This document shows positions 42,958-51,280 of a DNA stretch of 64,000 nt, in pieces. Position 1 is the stretch's first letter; each line of letters starts with the position of its first letter. The stretch spans positions 2,356,001-2,420,000 of the forward strand of contig NZ_CP048106.1 in the NCBI RefSeq assembly GCF_010092985.1, given 5' to 3'. Source of the stretch: Pontibacter pudoricolor. Lineage in GTDB: Bacteria > Bacteroidota > Bacteroidia > Cytophagales > Hymenobacteraceae. Below the pieces are notes generated by a model. It was not told the origin of the DNA and did not search any database. It was given only the letters and a program-made list of their open reading frames with translations. The position numbers and the translations under genes were made by a program.

Positions 42958-44352
42958 TCATAAATTAACCAGCATTTTTTTCAGCCTCGGATCGCTTGGC
43001 CTCGGTGCATTTGAGTTGATCACCTTCCCGGCCCGGTCTATGATGATATACCTTGGAATACTCTTCGCTTCGAATACCTGAATAAGTTTTGAGGCTTCAG
43101 CATTTCTGAATATATACTGCCCATCCGCGTCAGCGAGGAACCTGTCTACCGCCTGTTTCCATTTCAGATAATCTTCATCAATAGACAGATAAACTACTAC
43201 TATTCCTTTTGGTGCATATTCCTGACTCAATTTCCTCGAAGCGGGAAATTCTTCAATACAAGGACCACACCAACTAGCCCATAGATCCAGATAGATTACT
43301 TTTCCTTTATGCTTTGCAAAGAGCTGGGATAGTGAAACAGCTTCTTTGTTGGAAGTCAAGAGCTCATCGTTCCCGGCTGACTGCAGGTCGTAAACACCCG
43401 ACACTTCTTCTCCCAGGAGCTTCTTTAAGAATTTATTATCCCGTGAGCTCCAGAGGCGGTAATCACTTAACAAGGAATCAACATCCTGGCGCAACGAGAT
43501 CGCATTCGCTATGATTGAATAACATACCCACTCCCGCTGTATGCCTGTAAGTTCTTTCTTGGCAAACTCGTATTGTACCGTAAGTGTTGGGTAGAAGCCT
43601 TCATTTATAGCCTTATAAATTATAAAACTACGAAGGGAATATAACAGCCGCTCCGATTTGCCGGGAGACAAAGTTTGAAAGTTTTGCAGGTAGCGCCTGT
43701 ATACTTCCATGCTGTCCCGGTAAGACGGAGTATATTGTACAAGTGGCTCATCGTTCTTTTGGTAAACACCAGGAAGTGCCAGAATACTAAAGATCCTGAG
43801 CCTTAACTCTCTTGTCAGGTAGGCTTCCATTTCTGACCTTACCCCCACATGGCTGAGTTCGTCAATAAGTGCTTCCCCCTCTGACCTGATTTGATGCCAC
43901 TTGCTTAAAAAGGCATCCAGGTTTGCTGGAATCTGTCCGGGAAGCATTTCATAGTAGGGTCCATTTAAGCGTAAGGTGCCTGACCGCAATTTTTTAAAGA
44001 AATCCAATTCAGCGGGGTTGTTTCCTTTGAAGTCATAGGAGTTCTCTTTCCTTTTGTGGTAAACAGTTACCGTATCACCTGGTAACACTGCAAGTGCAGG
44101 GGGACCAGGCAGGGACGTAACGAAGCCAACCGTAACAGGTCTATAGGAGTTCTCACCGAAAACAATTCTTAACGTATCACCAGGCATAAGCAATGCCTTC
44201 GAGTTTGTCAGGAGTATATCCTGGTAGGCGAGGGAAATATTATCGCCTGTGCTTGCATTAATAATGATAGCCTCCTTCTGATCAGCAGACGCAGAAACCT
44301 GTAAAGTGAAAGCAAGGTAAACTATAACAAGCAAAGGTATTGGCTTTATCAT
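42958..44352 (-). CDS. TlpA-like thioredoxin-fold disulfide reductase with long N-terminal domain
   Basis: 464 residues. Signal peptide (…LAFTLQVSASA). Residues ~25-310 form a beta-then-helical N-terminal domain common in Bacteroidota TlpA proteins (MPGDTLRIVFGEN, VLPGDTVTVYHKR). The C-terminal ~140 residues are a thioredoxin fold: IYLDLWASWCGPCIEEFPASRKL with the CxxC redox pair, SIDEDYLKW and the cis-Pro loop AKSIPRYIIID. Periplasmic thiol-disulfide exchange. It is last in the peptide export cluster (ABC, HlyD, GG peptide, TlpA), so a role in forming disulfides of the exported peptide is an inference. Confidence 0.9.
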   Translation of the reverse strand: MIKPIPLLVIVYLAFTLQVSASADQKEAIIINASTGDNISLAYQDILLTNSKALLMPGDTLRIVFGENSYRPVTVGFVTSLPGPPALAVLPGDTVTVYHKRKENSYDFKGNNPAELDFFKKLRSGTLRLNGPYYEMLPGQIPANLDAFLSKWHQIRSEGEALIDELSHVGVRSEMEAYLTRELRLRIFSILALPGVYQKNDEPLVQYTPSYRDSMEVYRRYLQNFQTLSPGKSERLLYSLRSFIIYKAINEGFYPTLTVQYEFAKKELTGIQREWVCYSIIANAISLRQDVDSLLSDYRLWSSRDNKFLKKLLGEEVSGVYDLQSAGNDELLTSNKEAVSLSQLFAKHKGKVIYLDLWASWCGPCIEEFPASRKLSQEYAPKGIVVVYLSIDEDYLKWKQAVDRFLADADGQYIFRNAEASKLIQVFEAKSIPRYIIIDRAGKVINSNAPRPSDPRLKKMLVNL

Positions 44353-44415
44353 ATGTGTAAGGCTTTTGTTTTAAAGCAGTATATAAGAAACTACACCATA
44401 TTAAAAGGGTGAATT

Positions 44416-44452
44416 GGTAAGGTGATGTCTTTTCTTTTTTCATCACCTTACC
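44416..44452 (-). terminator. 12-bp hairpin between GG-peptide and TlpA genes
   Basis: GGTAAGGTGATG (44416-44427) pairs exactly with CATCACCTTACC (44441-44452); the loop is pyrimidine rich. It lies 21 bp past the peptide stop and could terminate most transcripts, keeping peptide mRNA in excess over TlpA. Confidence 0.75.
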
Positions 44453-44473
44453 GAATGTTGATCGGACCTACAT

Positions 44474-44737
44474 TTACGCTAGGCTGCAGCCAAAGGTACC
44501 TGCAACATACGTTCCGTCAAACATCCTTTCTGTTGCACCAATTGTGCTTGCGGTAGTAATCCTGCAATCACTGTTACTGTATGCTGAACAAAGGCCTTCG
44601 CTATGATAGATCTCCCCATTCGACATCAGTATATCATATTGGCAGACATAATCATTCACTCCTCCTGTTATTTTTTTCATTTGTTCTCGCGACAGTAGGC
44701 CTTCTACTCCGTCCCTGGTTAAGCTAAGATTTTGCAT
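44474..44737 (-). CDS. Double-glycine-leader secreted peptide (natural-product/bacteriocin precursor-like)
   Basis: 87 residues. The leader MQNLSLTRDGVEGLLSREQMKKITGG ends in the LSREQMKxIxGG motif characteristic of Bacteroidota GG-leader precursors exported by C39-peptidase ABC transporters. The core (about 61 residues, VNDYVCQYDILM...GTFGCSLA) has four Cys (positions ~33, 55, 64, 84), which suits disulfide bonding. HlyD and ABC export genes lie upstream in the same direction, and a thioredoxin-fold gene downstream. Activity (bacteriocin, signal or other) cannot be told from sequence. Confidence 0.82.
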   Translation of the reverse strand: MQNLSLTRDGVEGLLSREQMKKITGGVNDYVCQYDILMSNGEIYHSEGLCSAYSNSDCRITTASTIGATERMFDGTYVAGTFGCSLA

Positions 44738-44898
44738 AGTAATTTTGGTTTAGGGTTTAAATTGTTTTTAAATTTTTGATTTTACTTTTTTACCACATTT
44801 AACAAATCAGACACTTACCTCTGCTGTTTACAGGAATGCTCCCGAATGTAAGCCTGTCAATTCTTTATCCGCTAAAATCAAACTTAGCACTTGTCTGA

Positions 44899-46191
44899 TT
44901 ACCTGTTTACCAGGATATCCCTCGTATTGTCAAATACTCTTTCAAGCAGGCTTTGCTCCGCTGTAACCACTTCCGCCCGCGCTACCAGTCCGATCTGCAG
45001 GTGAATGGCTTTGTTGTAAGTAGTCACTTGGGGTAGCGTTACCCTTGCAGTGTAGGCCGAGTCACCGTGCAGCACGCTGGACAGGTAGGTGATCCTCCCC
45101 CGCAGCAGCCCGAACTCCTGCGCCGGGTAGGCATTCAGACGGATAAGCACCTCCTGGCCTACCCGGATCTTGCCGAAGGATTGCTGGCCAAGGGTCAGTT
45201 CCCCAAAGGGCTGCAGGTCCTGCTGCCCGTCGGTGATGTACATCACAGGCCTGTTAGCCTGGAGCCATTGATTCTGCCGAAGGCCCTGGTGGAACACCAC
45301 CTTTCCATCCCGCTCCGAAACCAGCACATATGCTTTCTTCCAGCTGTCCAGCTCGCTTTTAAACTTCTGAATCTGCGCCAGAAACGCAGCCCGCTGCTGC
45401 ACTGTCTCATGCTCCATCTCCATCAGTTCCCTGAGCTTCTGCTCCCTGGAAATGCTGTTGCTGATAAGTGACGATCTGGTATTGTGCAGCGGCAGCCTGC
45501 TGTTCAGGAACTTGCTTTCCTGCTGCCTGAACTCCTGCCTGGAAATAACATTGGCTTCGGCCAGCTTTTGGTGCATACTGTACTCGTTTTCGGCAATGCT
45601 GTATTCCTCCTGGTTAATCTGCTCCTGGGCTGCCAGCTGCGCTGCCAGTAGTGTAAGGGAATGGATCTCATTCCGGATCGCCTGCTCTTTCTTGTTGAAG
45701 ACGCCGTCTGGTGTGTAACTCAGAAACTGCAGGTAAGCCAGGTAGAACTCCTGCAAAGCTGGCTGCATCTCTCCGTAATGTGTCCTGGTGTTGAACCTGA
45801 TGCTGCCGGCATAAGCGTAATTCCCTTCCAGCATGTTTTCCTGCAGGGCATCAACCAGCCTGCTGAGGGACAGCACTTCATCGTGGTCTGCGTTGCTTTC
45901 CACAAAGCCCAGCACATCTCCTTTCCGCACCCGCTGGTCCGCTTTTACAAAAAGGCGGGTGAGCTTGCCCTCCCGTCGTGCCAGCACCTCCTGCGGGCGG
46001 ATCTCAGCGTCCACCCTGAGCCGTGCGGGAACAATGTCCGGAGACTTGATAACTCCGGCAAATACCAGTATCAGCAGCAATACGCCAAAGAACAGGCTGA
46101 TACCCCAGCGCAGCAGCCAGCCGGGCACCGCCCCGATAATCTCCTGCACTTCCGGGCTGTGTTCCTGTCCGGTTGGTTGGATAAAAGGCAT
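44899..46191 (-). CDS. HlyD-family secretion adaptor
   Basis: 430 residues. One N-terminal membrane helix (about 30-50, ISLFFGVLLLILVFAGVI), the lipoyl-like half LARREGKLTRLFVKADQRVRKGDVLG, a long coiled coil (about 150-275), the returning half SERDGKVVFHQGLRQNQWL and a C-terminal beta domain. It links the inner-membrane peptide ABC transporter to an outer-membrane channel. 85 bp downstream of the transporter gene, same direction, so part of the peptide export operon. Confidence 0.9.
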   Translation of the reverse strand: MPFIQPTGQEHSPEVQEIIGAVPGWLLRWGISLFFGVLLLILVFAGVIKSPDIVPARLRVDAEIRPQEVLARREGKLTRLFVKADQRVRKGDVLGFVESNADHDEVLSLSRLVDALQENMLEGNYAYAGSIRFNTRTHYGEMQPALQEFYLAYLQFLSYTPDGVFNKKEQAIRNEIHSLTLLAAQLAAQEQINQEEYSIAENEYSMHQKLAEANVISRQEFRQQESKFLNSRLPLHNTRSSLISNSISREQKLRELMEMEHETVQQRAAFLAQIQKFKSELDSWKKAYVLVSERDGKVVFHQGLRQNQWLQANRPVMYITDGQQDLQPFGELTLGQQSFGKIRVGQEVLIRLNAYPAQEFGLLRGRITYLSSVLHGDSAYTARVTLPQVTTYNKAIHLQIGLVARAEVVTAEQSLLERVFDNTRDILVNR

Positions 46192-46276
46192 AATGAGTTG
46201 ATTAAAGGTTCTATACTATCATTATTACATTGAATCAGGAGCGCAGCCGGCCAGGTTAAACAATGCGGCCTGCTAC

Positions 46277-47400
46277 CTATACCCCCAGTTCCAGTTGGTT
46301 CCGCACGAGTGCAAAGTACTCCCCCTCCAGTGCCACCAGGCTCTCATGTGTACCTGTTTCTATAATTTCCCCCCTGTGCAGCACTACGATCTGGTCGGCA
46401 TGACGCACGGTACTTAACCGGTGCGCTACCACCACCACGGTTCGCCCTGCAATGAATTCATCCAGGTTTTCCATGATCACCCGCTCGTTGTTGGCATCCA
46501 GGGCATTGGTGGCCTCATCAAAGAAAAGGTAATCCGGGTTCTTGTACACTGCCCGGGCAATGAGGATACGCTGCTTCTGGCCCTGGCTGATGCCGTTGCC
46601 CTCGGCGCCGATTCTGGTCTGAACACCCAGCGGCAGGGACAGCACAAACTCCTGTAAGTTGGCCGCCCTGATGGCATGCCAGAGCCGCTGGAGGTCAGGG
46701 CGCTCGTCGGCTACGGCAATGTTACTGGCGATGGTATCCGAAAAGATGAAACCCTCCTGCATCACGGTGCCGCAGTTCCTGCGCCAGACAGAAGGTTTGA
46801 TATGGGTAATGGAACTCTGCCCCACCCTGATCTCACCCTGGTTCGGAGGGTAAAAACCCAGGAGCAGTTTGAGAAGAGTGGTTTTGCCACTCCCACTCAT
46901 GCCCACGATCGCCGTGGTCTTGCCTGCCGGTATGGTCAGGTTGATATTGCGCAATACCGGTTCATTGCCGGCTCCCGGGTACCTGAAGCTCAGCTCCTGC
47001 AGGTGGAGGGTTTTGTCTTCCGGTAATCCCGGATGGAATATTCTGCCAGCAGGCTCCTCACTTTCCACTTCATAAATTTCGTTCAGGCGCTCCATACTGA
47101 TCCTGGCATCCTGGGAGGATTGGATAAAGCCCAGCAGTTGCTCCACAGGACTGTTGAGCTGCCCCAGGATGTACTGCACGGCCATCATTGCTCCCAGGGT
47201 CATCTGACCCGACACCACAGCCTTTGCAACCAGGAAAATGATAAAGATATTCTTACTCTCGTTGATGACAAAAGCCCCTGCCTGCTGATATTGCCCCAGC
47301 GACAGGCTTTTAACATTGTAGCGGAAGAGCCTGGCCTGGATCTGCTCCCACTGCCATCGTTTCTGCTGCTCACAGCCGTTAAGCTTGATCTCCTGCAAAA
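46277..47400 (-). pseudogene. Peptide ABC exporter, N-terminally truncated by mobile DNA
   Basis: From LLQEIKLNG onward the sequence is a standard bacteriocin-type ABC exporter: end of the membrane domain (VINESKNIFIIFLVAKAVVSGQMTLGAMMAVQYILG), Walker A VGMSGSGKTT, signature ISQGQKQR, Walker B YLFFDEAT and the H-loop VVAHRLST. The C39 peptidase domain and most membrane helices are missing. Upstream of ~47400 the sequence belongs to another gene on the opposite strand; the open frame continues to 47569 but its ~57 extra codons are antisense to that gene. Without a peptidase domain the exporter cannot mature the GG peptide. Confidence 0.85.
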
Positions 47401-47647
47401 GGGAAACAGGCAGCAGGTAACTGCTTTGGAGGAAGGCTACGAAGTAAAACGTTTTATAGAGGCTAGCCCCCAGTTTAAAACCATCAATGTTTACAACGAG
47501 CAACACCACCAGGTGATGCGTGAAACCATCACCCGTTATGGCGTGAAGCTGGAAGCCGCCCGGAAACAACCCGAATCAAAACAGGAACAAACGCTGGAAA
47601 AGCAACTGTCCAAAAGACAGGCCAACCGGAAAGGCTTAGGCCTGTAG
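47400..47647 (+). pseudogene. C-terminal fragment of a mobile-element protein
   Basis: About 80 residues starting near GNRQQVTALEEGYEVKRF, with IEASPQFKTINVYNEQHH and a charged Lys/Gln-rich tail ending NRKGLGL. I recall similar tails in large DUF3945/DUF4099-type proteins of Bacteroidota plasmids and integrative elements; that link is tentative. The body of the gene is missing: at ~47400 it abuts the truncated ABC exporter tail to tail. A strong terminator follows. Confidence 0.5.
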
Positions 47648-47702
47648 CTTCCTGTATAGTATCCGGTTTAGCTGTAAGGTAGCTTATCTCCACATTCCCA
47701 CA

Positions 47703-47735
47703 AAAATACCCTGCCCCACCCGGGCAGGGTATTTT
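47703..47735 (+). terminator. 14-bp perfect-stem terminator
   Basis: AAAATACCCTGCCC (47703-47716) pairs exactly with 47722-47735, ending in TTTT. It follows the mobile-element gene fragment. The rest of 47736-48018 has no supported ORF. Confidence 0.85.
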
Positions 47736-48018
47736 GCTTTAAGCCAAGTGCCAGGATACCTGTAAGGCCAGTTCTGTCAAAGCTGTCTGCAAAGCCTGGC
47801 AGGGGTTGGAAATTGAACAGAAAGACCTATGGACATTTATTCTGCTGCAAAGGTAGCCCTGTGCCCGGACACGGGTACGCTGCGCCAAGGTAGTCCAAAC
47901 AAAAGGGGTATCCCTGAAGGGAGCCCTCCGCATTTTCTTTGGCTCCACCTTGCCCTTAATCCGGTCCCAGGGCAGGGAGGGCACCATAATCAATTCCTTT
48001 CACTAAAAAACTACGATT

Positions 48019-48507
48019 ATGGAAAAGACAGCCAACAAACCAGCATCAGTAAAAGCAGCATCACTTAATAGAGTTGCCGAAGTAAAGCTTACCTACCGCT
48101 CGAAGGTAAAGCCATCCGACAGGCCACAGGTCACCAGCTCATCAGACAGCTACCGAATCCTGAAAGAGAGCTGGGACACAGGTAAGCTAGAGTTTGTCGA
48201 GCAGTTCAAGGTGCTGCTGCTGAACAGGGCCAACCGGGTGCTGGGCCTCTACGAGCTTTCCTCTGGCGGGGTAGCAGGCACCGTGGCCGATCCCAAACTG
48301 GTGTTTATAGCCGCTCTGAAAGCCTGTGCTTCAGCCATTATCCTCTGCCACAACCACCCTTCCGGAAATTTGAAGCCAAGTGCGGCAGACCTGCAACTCA
48401 CCAAAAAAATGAAGCAGGCAGGCGAAGTGCTTGACATCGCCGTGCTGGATCATATCATACTGACCAGTGAAAGTTATTATTCCCTGGCAGATGAGGGGCT
48501 TTTATAG
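48019..48507 (+). CDS. RadC-like JAB/MPN domain protein
   Basis: 162 residues. A ~45-residue variable N-terminus precedes the JAB domain: FVEQFKVLLLNRANRVLGLYELSSGG, the metal motif HNHPSGNLKPSAADL and DHIILTSESYYSLADEGLL. His-x-His and the Asp after PSxxD are the JAMM zinc ligands. Short RadC paralogues like this are common on Bacteroidota mobile elements, near mobilisation genes and integrases; their role is unproven. Its stop codon lies in the loop of a 16-bp-stem terminator. Confidence 0.9.
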   Translation: MEKTANKPASVKAASLNRVAEVKLTYRSKVKPSDRPQVTSSSDSYRILKESWDTGKLEFVEQFKVLLLNRANRVLGLYELSSGGVAGTVADPKLVFIAALKACASAIILCHNHPSGNLKPSAADLQLTKKMKQAGEVLDIAVLDHIILTSESYYSLADEGLL

Positions 48508-48521
48508 CCCCTCATCTGCCA
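48485..48521 (+). terminator. 16-bp terminator overlapping the radC-like stop codon
   Basis: TGGCAGATGAGGGGCT (48485-48500) pairs exactly with 48506-48521; loop TTTAT. The left arm encodes the C-terminal residues LADEGL of the RadC-like protein, and the stop codon falls at the loop. Confidence 0.8.
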
Positions 48522-48694
48522 ATACACGTGTGTAAGTGTGCTGAAGTGACACTTACATGGAGTCCCATCTGATATTTAACTTATAAATCAGCACTTCATT
48601 TTCAATATTTTATTTATACCTTATGGATAAATAGTTGGCTTTTATCGTTAAACATATATATATATCTTGGGATGAAAGTGAAGGCAATGTTTCT

Positions 48695-49129
48695 ATGGTA
48701 GACCTGCAAATGCAGTATTGCACGGAATTTCTCGTGGTAGAATGTGATATGACGCGAGCATATCTCCGGGTTACCTGGCTTAAACAGCCTACAAGCCAGG
48801 TCTTTCGGGAACAAATAAGTAACATAACTTCACTGGCTTTGAGGAAGCAGCTGTTCCGTGTCCTGTTCGATGTAAGGAAACGTAATTTCATTAACCTGAG
48901 CGATCAGAACTGGTTGCTGCGTGAAATAATACCAAGATTCAAGGGAAAGAAGGTACGGTTTGCCTATGTGGAGACTGTGAAGGGGCTGGAAATGATGGAT
49001 ACCTTCCGGATCCAATATGCCGTGAAGCATTTACTATTGCTGGAAGGAAAATTTGAACTGGAGCTTTTCATAAATCCCGAGGAAGCCCTCCAGTGGCTGT
49101 TAGGACATGGCGATGATTTTTATATCTAA
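48695..49129 (+). CDS. SpoIIAA/STAS-like protein, intact
   Basis: Start at 48695 chosen because AAGG lies upstream at normal spacing; 48710 (MQYCTEFLVVECD) would fit the family N-terminus equally well. About 145 residues: YLRVTWLKQPTSQVFREQISN, LFDVRKRNFINLSDQNWLLREIIPRF and RFAYVETVKGLEMMDTFRIQ are the usual pattern of these small alpha/beta STAS-like Bacteroidota proteins, whose role is unknown. It is an intact relative of the broken gene at 37783-38190. Confidence 0.7.
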   Translation: MVDLQMQYCTEFLVVECDMTRAYLRVTWLKQPTSQVFREQISNITSLALRKQLFRVLFDVRKRNFINLSDQNWLLREIIPRFKGKKVRFAYVETVKGLEMMDTFRIQYAVKHLLLLEGKFELELFINPEEALQWLLGHGDDFYI

Positions 49130-49196
49130 GAATCTATGAGCAGCTGCCACCAGGTAAAGCCAAAACGTTATTCCGCCAGGAAATTCTCCTTATGCC

Positions 49197-49212
49197 CCTG
49201 CCTGCAGGCAGG
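49197..49212. repeat. 16-bp perfect palindrome CCTGCCTGCAGGCAGG
   Basis: A complete 16-bp dyad in the gap after the STAS-like gene, in a GC-rich stretch next to the recombinase remnant. Possibly an end of the decayed element; no function shown. Confidence 0.4.
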
Positions 49213-49271
49213 CTCCTGCCCGGGTGAGCGGAGCGCCTGAAGACAAAGGAATTACAAATTGCGCTCACAGA

Positions 49272-49400
49272 TCATTACCGCTGTATTTCCTGCGTAACAA
49301 TTTCAGATCCCCACTTAACTTGATATCCAGTATTTTGGCATACTGTTATGATGTCCTCAGATTGGTGTTTCCCAGCATTTTCGACACGCTTTCCATGGGT
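49272..49400 (-). pseudogene. Vestige of a second tyrosine recombinase (3' end only)
   Basis: The minus strand reads VPMESVSKMLGNTNLRTS, stop, QYAKILDIKLSGDLKLLRRKYS. The intact-frame integrase at 51281 has VPMESVSKMLGHTNLRTTQHYAKILDVKVGEDMRRLRERL. So this is the C-terminal tail of a related integrase with the catalytic His changed to Asn, an in-frame stop and no upstream part. The rest of 49130-49766 has no supported gene; a 166-codon plus frame there is not convincing. Confidence 0.85.
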
Positions 49401-49766
49401 ACACTGAGACGCGGAAAAGTTTACCGATGGATTATTCCTGAACCAGACACAAACACAGCGGTGCCTGCTGGACAAGGGGACATCACTCCCCCTCCATCAG
49501 AGATAATTGGTCAGGCGTACCAGTTATCAGACATGTACCCATCTGCCTACAGGGTAAAGCAGCCAGACATACCTTCAGCGTATGGTACCGCTTCAGGGGA
49601 GGACGGGGCCGGAAGGATTCCTTTGACCTTTCGTGTGGCTGCCTATCGATGGGCTCCAAAGTATCGCTTCAAGAATGCAGCTGTAAAGCAAAAAGATCGG
49701 GTCATAATGCTGTCTTACATCTAAATCAAGCTATGGTAACGGATATCCCATGAACTGAGTGTGAGC

Positions 49767-50447
49767 TTACAGCATAACGATCTGTTTTATTTTGTCCAGC
49801 AGCAGTTGCAGCCGATCCGACTCACTTAAATGAGCTGACAGGGTTTCATCCCTGTAGCGGCTGTCTAAGATTTGCCTGTATTCCTGCTGTAAATACTGCC
49901 TCACTTCTGCTGGTGCGCTGGCAATTTCATCTATGAGGTGCAGCCTGTTGTCTGTTAAATAGATTATATCCTCAAAATCATGACTCATAAGGGGGTTGCC
50001 ACCACGGCTGTGATAGGCGGAAAACTTGGTAGCCAGGAAGTAGGCCACCGGCAGTACCCGAATTTTCAGATCTGGTGCCAGATCAATAAAATTCGAATGG
50101 TCCAGCCCTGGCTGATACCACGGGTTGGAGAAACCAAGTATCTGCGGGTCGTCAGGCATGACGTCTATGGTAATACCGTCAAAGGTAAAGCGGCAAATTA
50201 CAGGGCTTGAAGGGTCCGGGTAAAACCTGAGCTCCTGAAGACGTTCCTGCAGCCGGTTCCAGGCTCCGTAGCCTGCCAGCGCCACGCTCAGATCAATATC
50301 ACTGGTAGGACGCACTGTATCAGCTGCCGGGTCGTCTGCATAAAGACTAAGTGTGGCCCCTCCCACAAAAACCATCTCCTGCCGCAGCTCCTGCAGACCT
50401 TCTGCGACCTTGATGATGACTTCTTTATTAATTTGGTTACCATCCAT
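49767..50447 (-). CDS. Nucleotidyltransferase, AbiEii/MenA-like
   Basis: 226 residues. The nucleotidyltransferase signature is clear: FVGGATLSLY followed by TSDIDLSV (metal-binding Asp pair), then the third acidic residue in GITIDVMPDD. The C-terminal helical part (SHDFEDIIYLTDNR, HLSESDRLQLLLDKI) resembles AbiEii/AbiGii-type toxins. Such enzymes act in type IV toxin-antitoxin or abortive-infection pairs. It overlaps the upstream partner gene by 11 bp, so the two are translationally coupled. Toxin activity is inferred. Confidence 0.75.
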   Translation of the reverse strand: MDGNQINKEVIIKVAEGLQELRQEMVFVGGATLSLYADDPAADTVRPTSDIDLSVALAGYGAWNRLQERLQELRFYPDPSSPVICRFTFDGITIDVMPDDPQILGFSNPWYQPGLDHSNFIDLAPDLKIRVLPVAYFLATKFSAYHSRGGNPLMSHDFEDIIYLTDNRLHLIDEIASAPAEVRQYLQQEYRQILDSRYRDETLSAHLSESDRLQLLLDKIKQIVML

Positions 50448-50955
50448 TTAAAACTCTTTTTTCTAATTCAACCGCTGCCAGTTCCCTTTCTCTCACCCTG
50501 CCTACGCGCAGTGCGTCAACCAGTGCGAGCAACTCATATAGCTTTACATTTTGTATTGCAGCCTCTACCACAGTAGGGTAGAGCGGCTCCACGCCCTGCC
50601 CCCTCACCTCACCTTTCGGGTAGGGCCAAACCAGTTTATCACCGCTCATTATTATGTTGCTCAGTGGTGGCGCGCTGTAAGCCGTCGGAATACCCCTTAC
50701 AATAGCCCCGGGGTTCTGAGGAAACACATACCGCAGTCCATACTTCAGGAACTCCATCAATGCGTTCCGCATCACATTTTTCTTTGATCCATCTATCAGC
50801 CCGGCCACATGGGATCTCTGGAGTGACTCTGAGACTTCTGAGCCGCTTATATTTAACTCCTGTGAGATGTCCTTCATGGTCCACTCTCCCTGCCTGACGA
50901 TGATATCCAGTAATATCACTATGTCTTGGGGACGCATCCCGTTATGCTTCTTCAT
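50437..50955 (-). CDS. Winged-helix regulator, likely antitoxin partner
   Basis: I start at 50955 (MKKHNGMRPQDIVILLDII); the frame is open to 51048, but that part overlaps the palindrome and reads like translated non-coding DNA. ~172 residues. An N-terminal winged-helix segment (TMKDISQELNISGSEVSESLQRSHVAGLID) and a C-terminal part without known fold (FPQNPGAIVRGIPTAYSAPPL). Paired with an AbiEii-like nucleotidyltransferase, so an AbiEi-type antitoxin/repressor role is inferred. A 39-bp palindrome ends 9 bp before its start codon. Confidence 0.7.
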   Translation of the reverse strand: MKKHNGMRPQDIVILLDIIVRQGEWTMKDISQELNISGSEVSESLQRSHVAGLIDGSKKNVMRNALMEFLKYGLRYVFPQNPGAIVRGIPTAYSAPPLSNIIMSGDKLVWPYPKGEVRGQGVEPLYPTVVEAAIQNVKLYELLALVDALRVGRVRERELAAVELEKRVLNGW

Positions 50956-50964
50956 TTCACTTCT

Positions 50965-51003
50965 GTTGTTTTGCAATTCGCGAATCGCGAATTGCAAAAC
51001 AAC
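50965..51003 (-). promoter_or_regulatory. 39-bp near-perfect palindrome before the winged-helix/nucleotidyltransferase operon
   Basis: Arms of 19 bp (GTTGTTTTGCAATTCGCGA, 50965-50983, and 50985-51003) are exact complements around one base. The core contains the direct word TCGCGAA twice. It lies where a repressor would block transcription or where an mRNA hairpin would hide the ribosome-binding site. Best read as the autoregulatory operator of the pair. The remaining gap to 51280 has no visible gene. Confidence 0.65.
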
Positions 51004-51280
51004 TAAAAAGATACCAATAAAGGAAACTTTCAAATAACTATAAACCAAACTGGCATCTTATTAGTTGATGGCATACGCAACTCATATTACCAGCATAATA
51101 GCTTCTAATCCCGCGGTTTCCAGCAGAGCCCGGCACACCACCCGCCAGTCAGTCAGATCCGGCATCATCGACAGATAAAATCACCTTATTTCTATTTTAG
51201 CAGGTTTATAGAGCTCTTGAACGGACTAATTAAAATTACAATTCATACATAACTAGCTCCTCTGAATTGTGACATCATGA

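Noticed and set aside
47033..47400. First part of a 204-codon plus-strand frame
   Set aside because: This part is antisense to the ABC exporter NBD region; only the portion after ~47400 looks like real protein.
49224..49724. 166-codon plus-strand frame
   Set aside because: Its first third is antisense to an integrase remnant and the rest has no recognisable pattern or good start.
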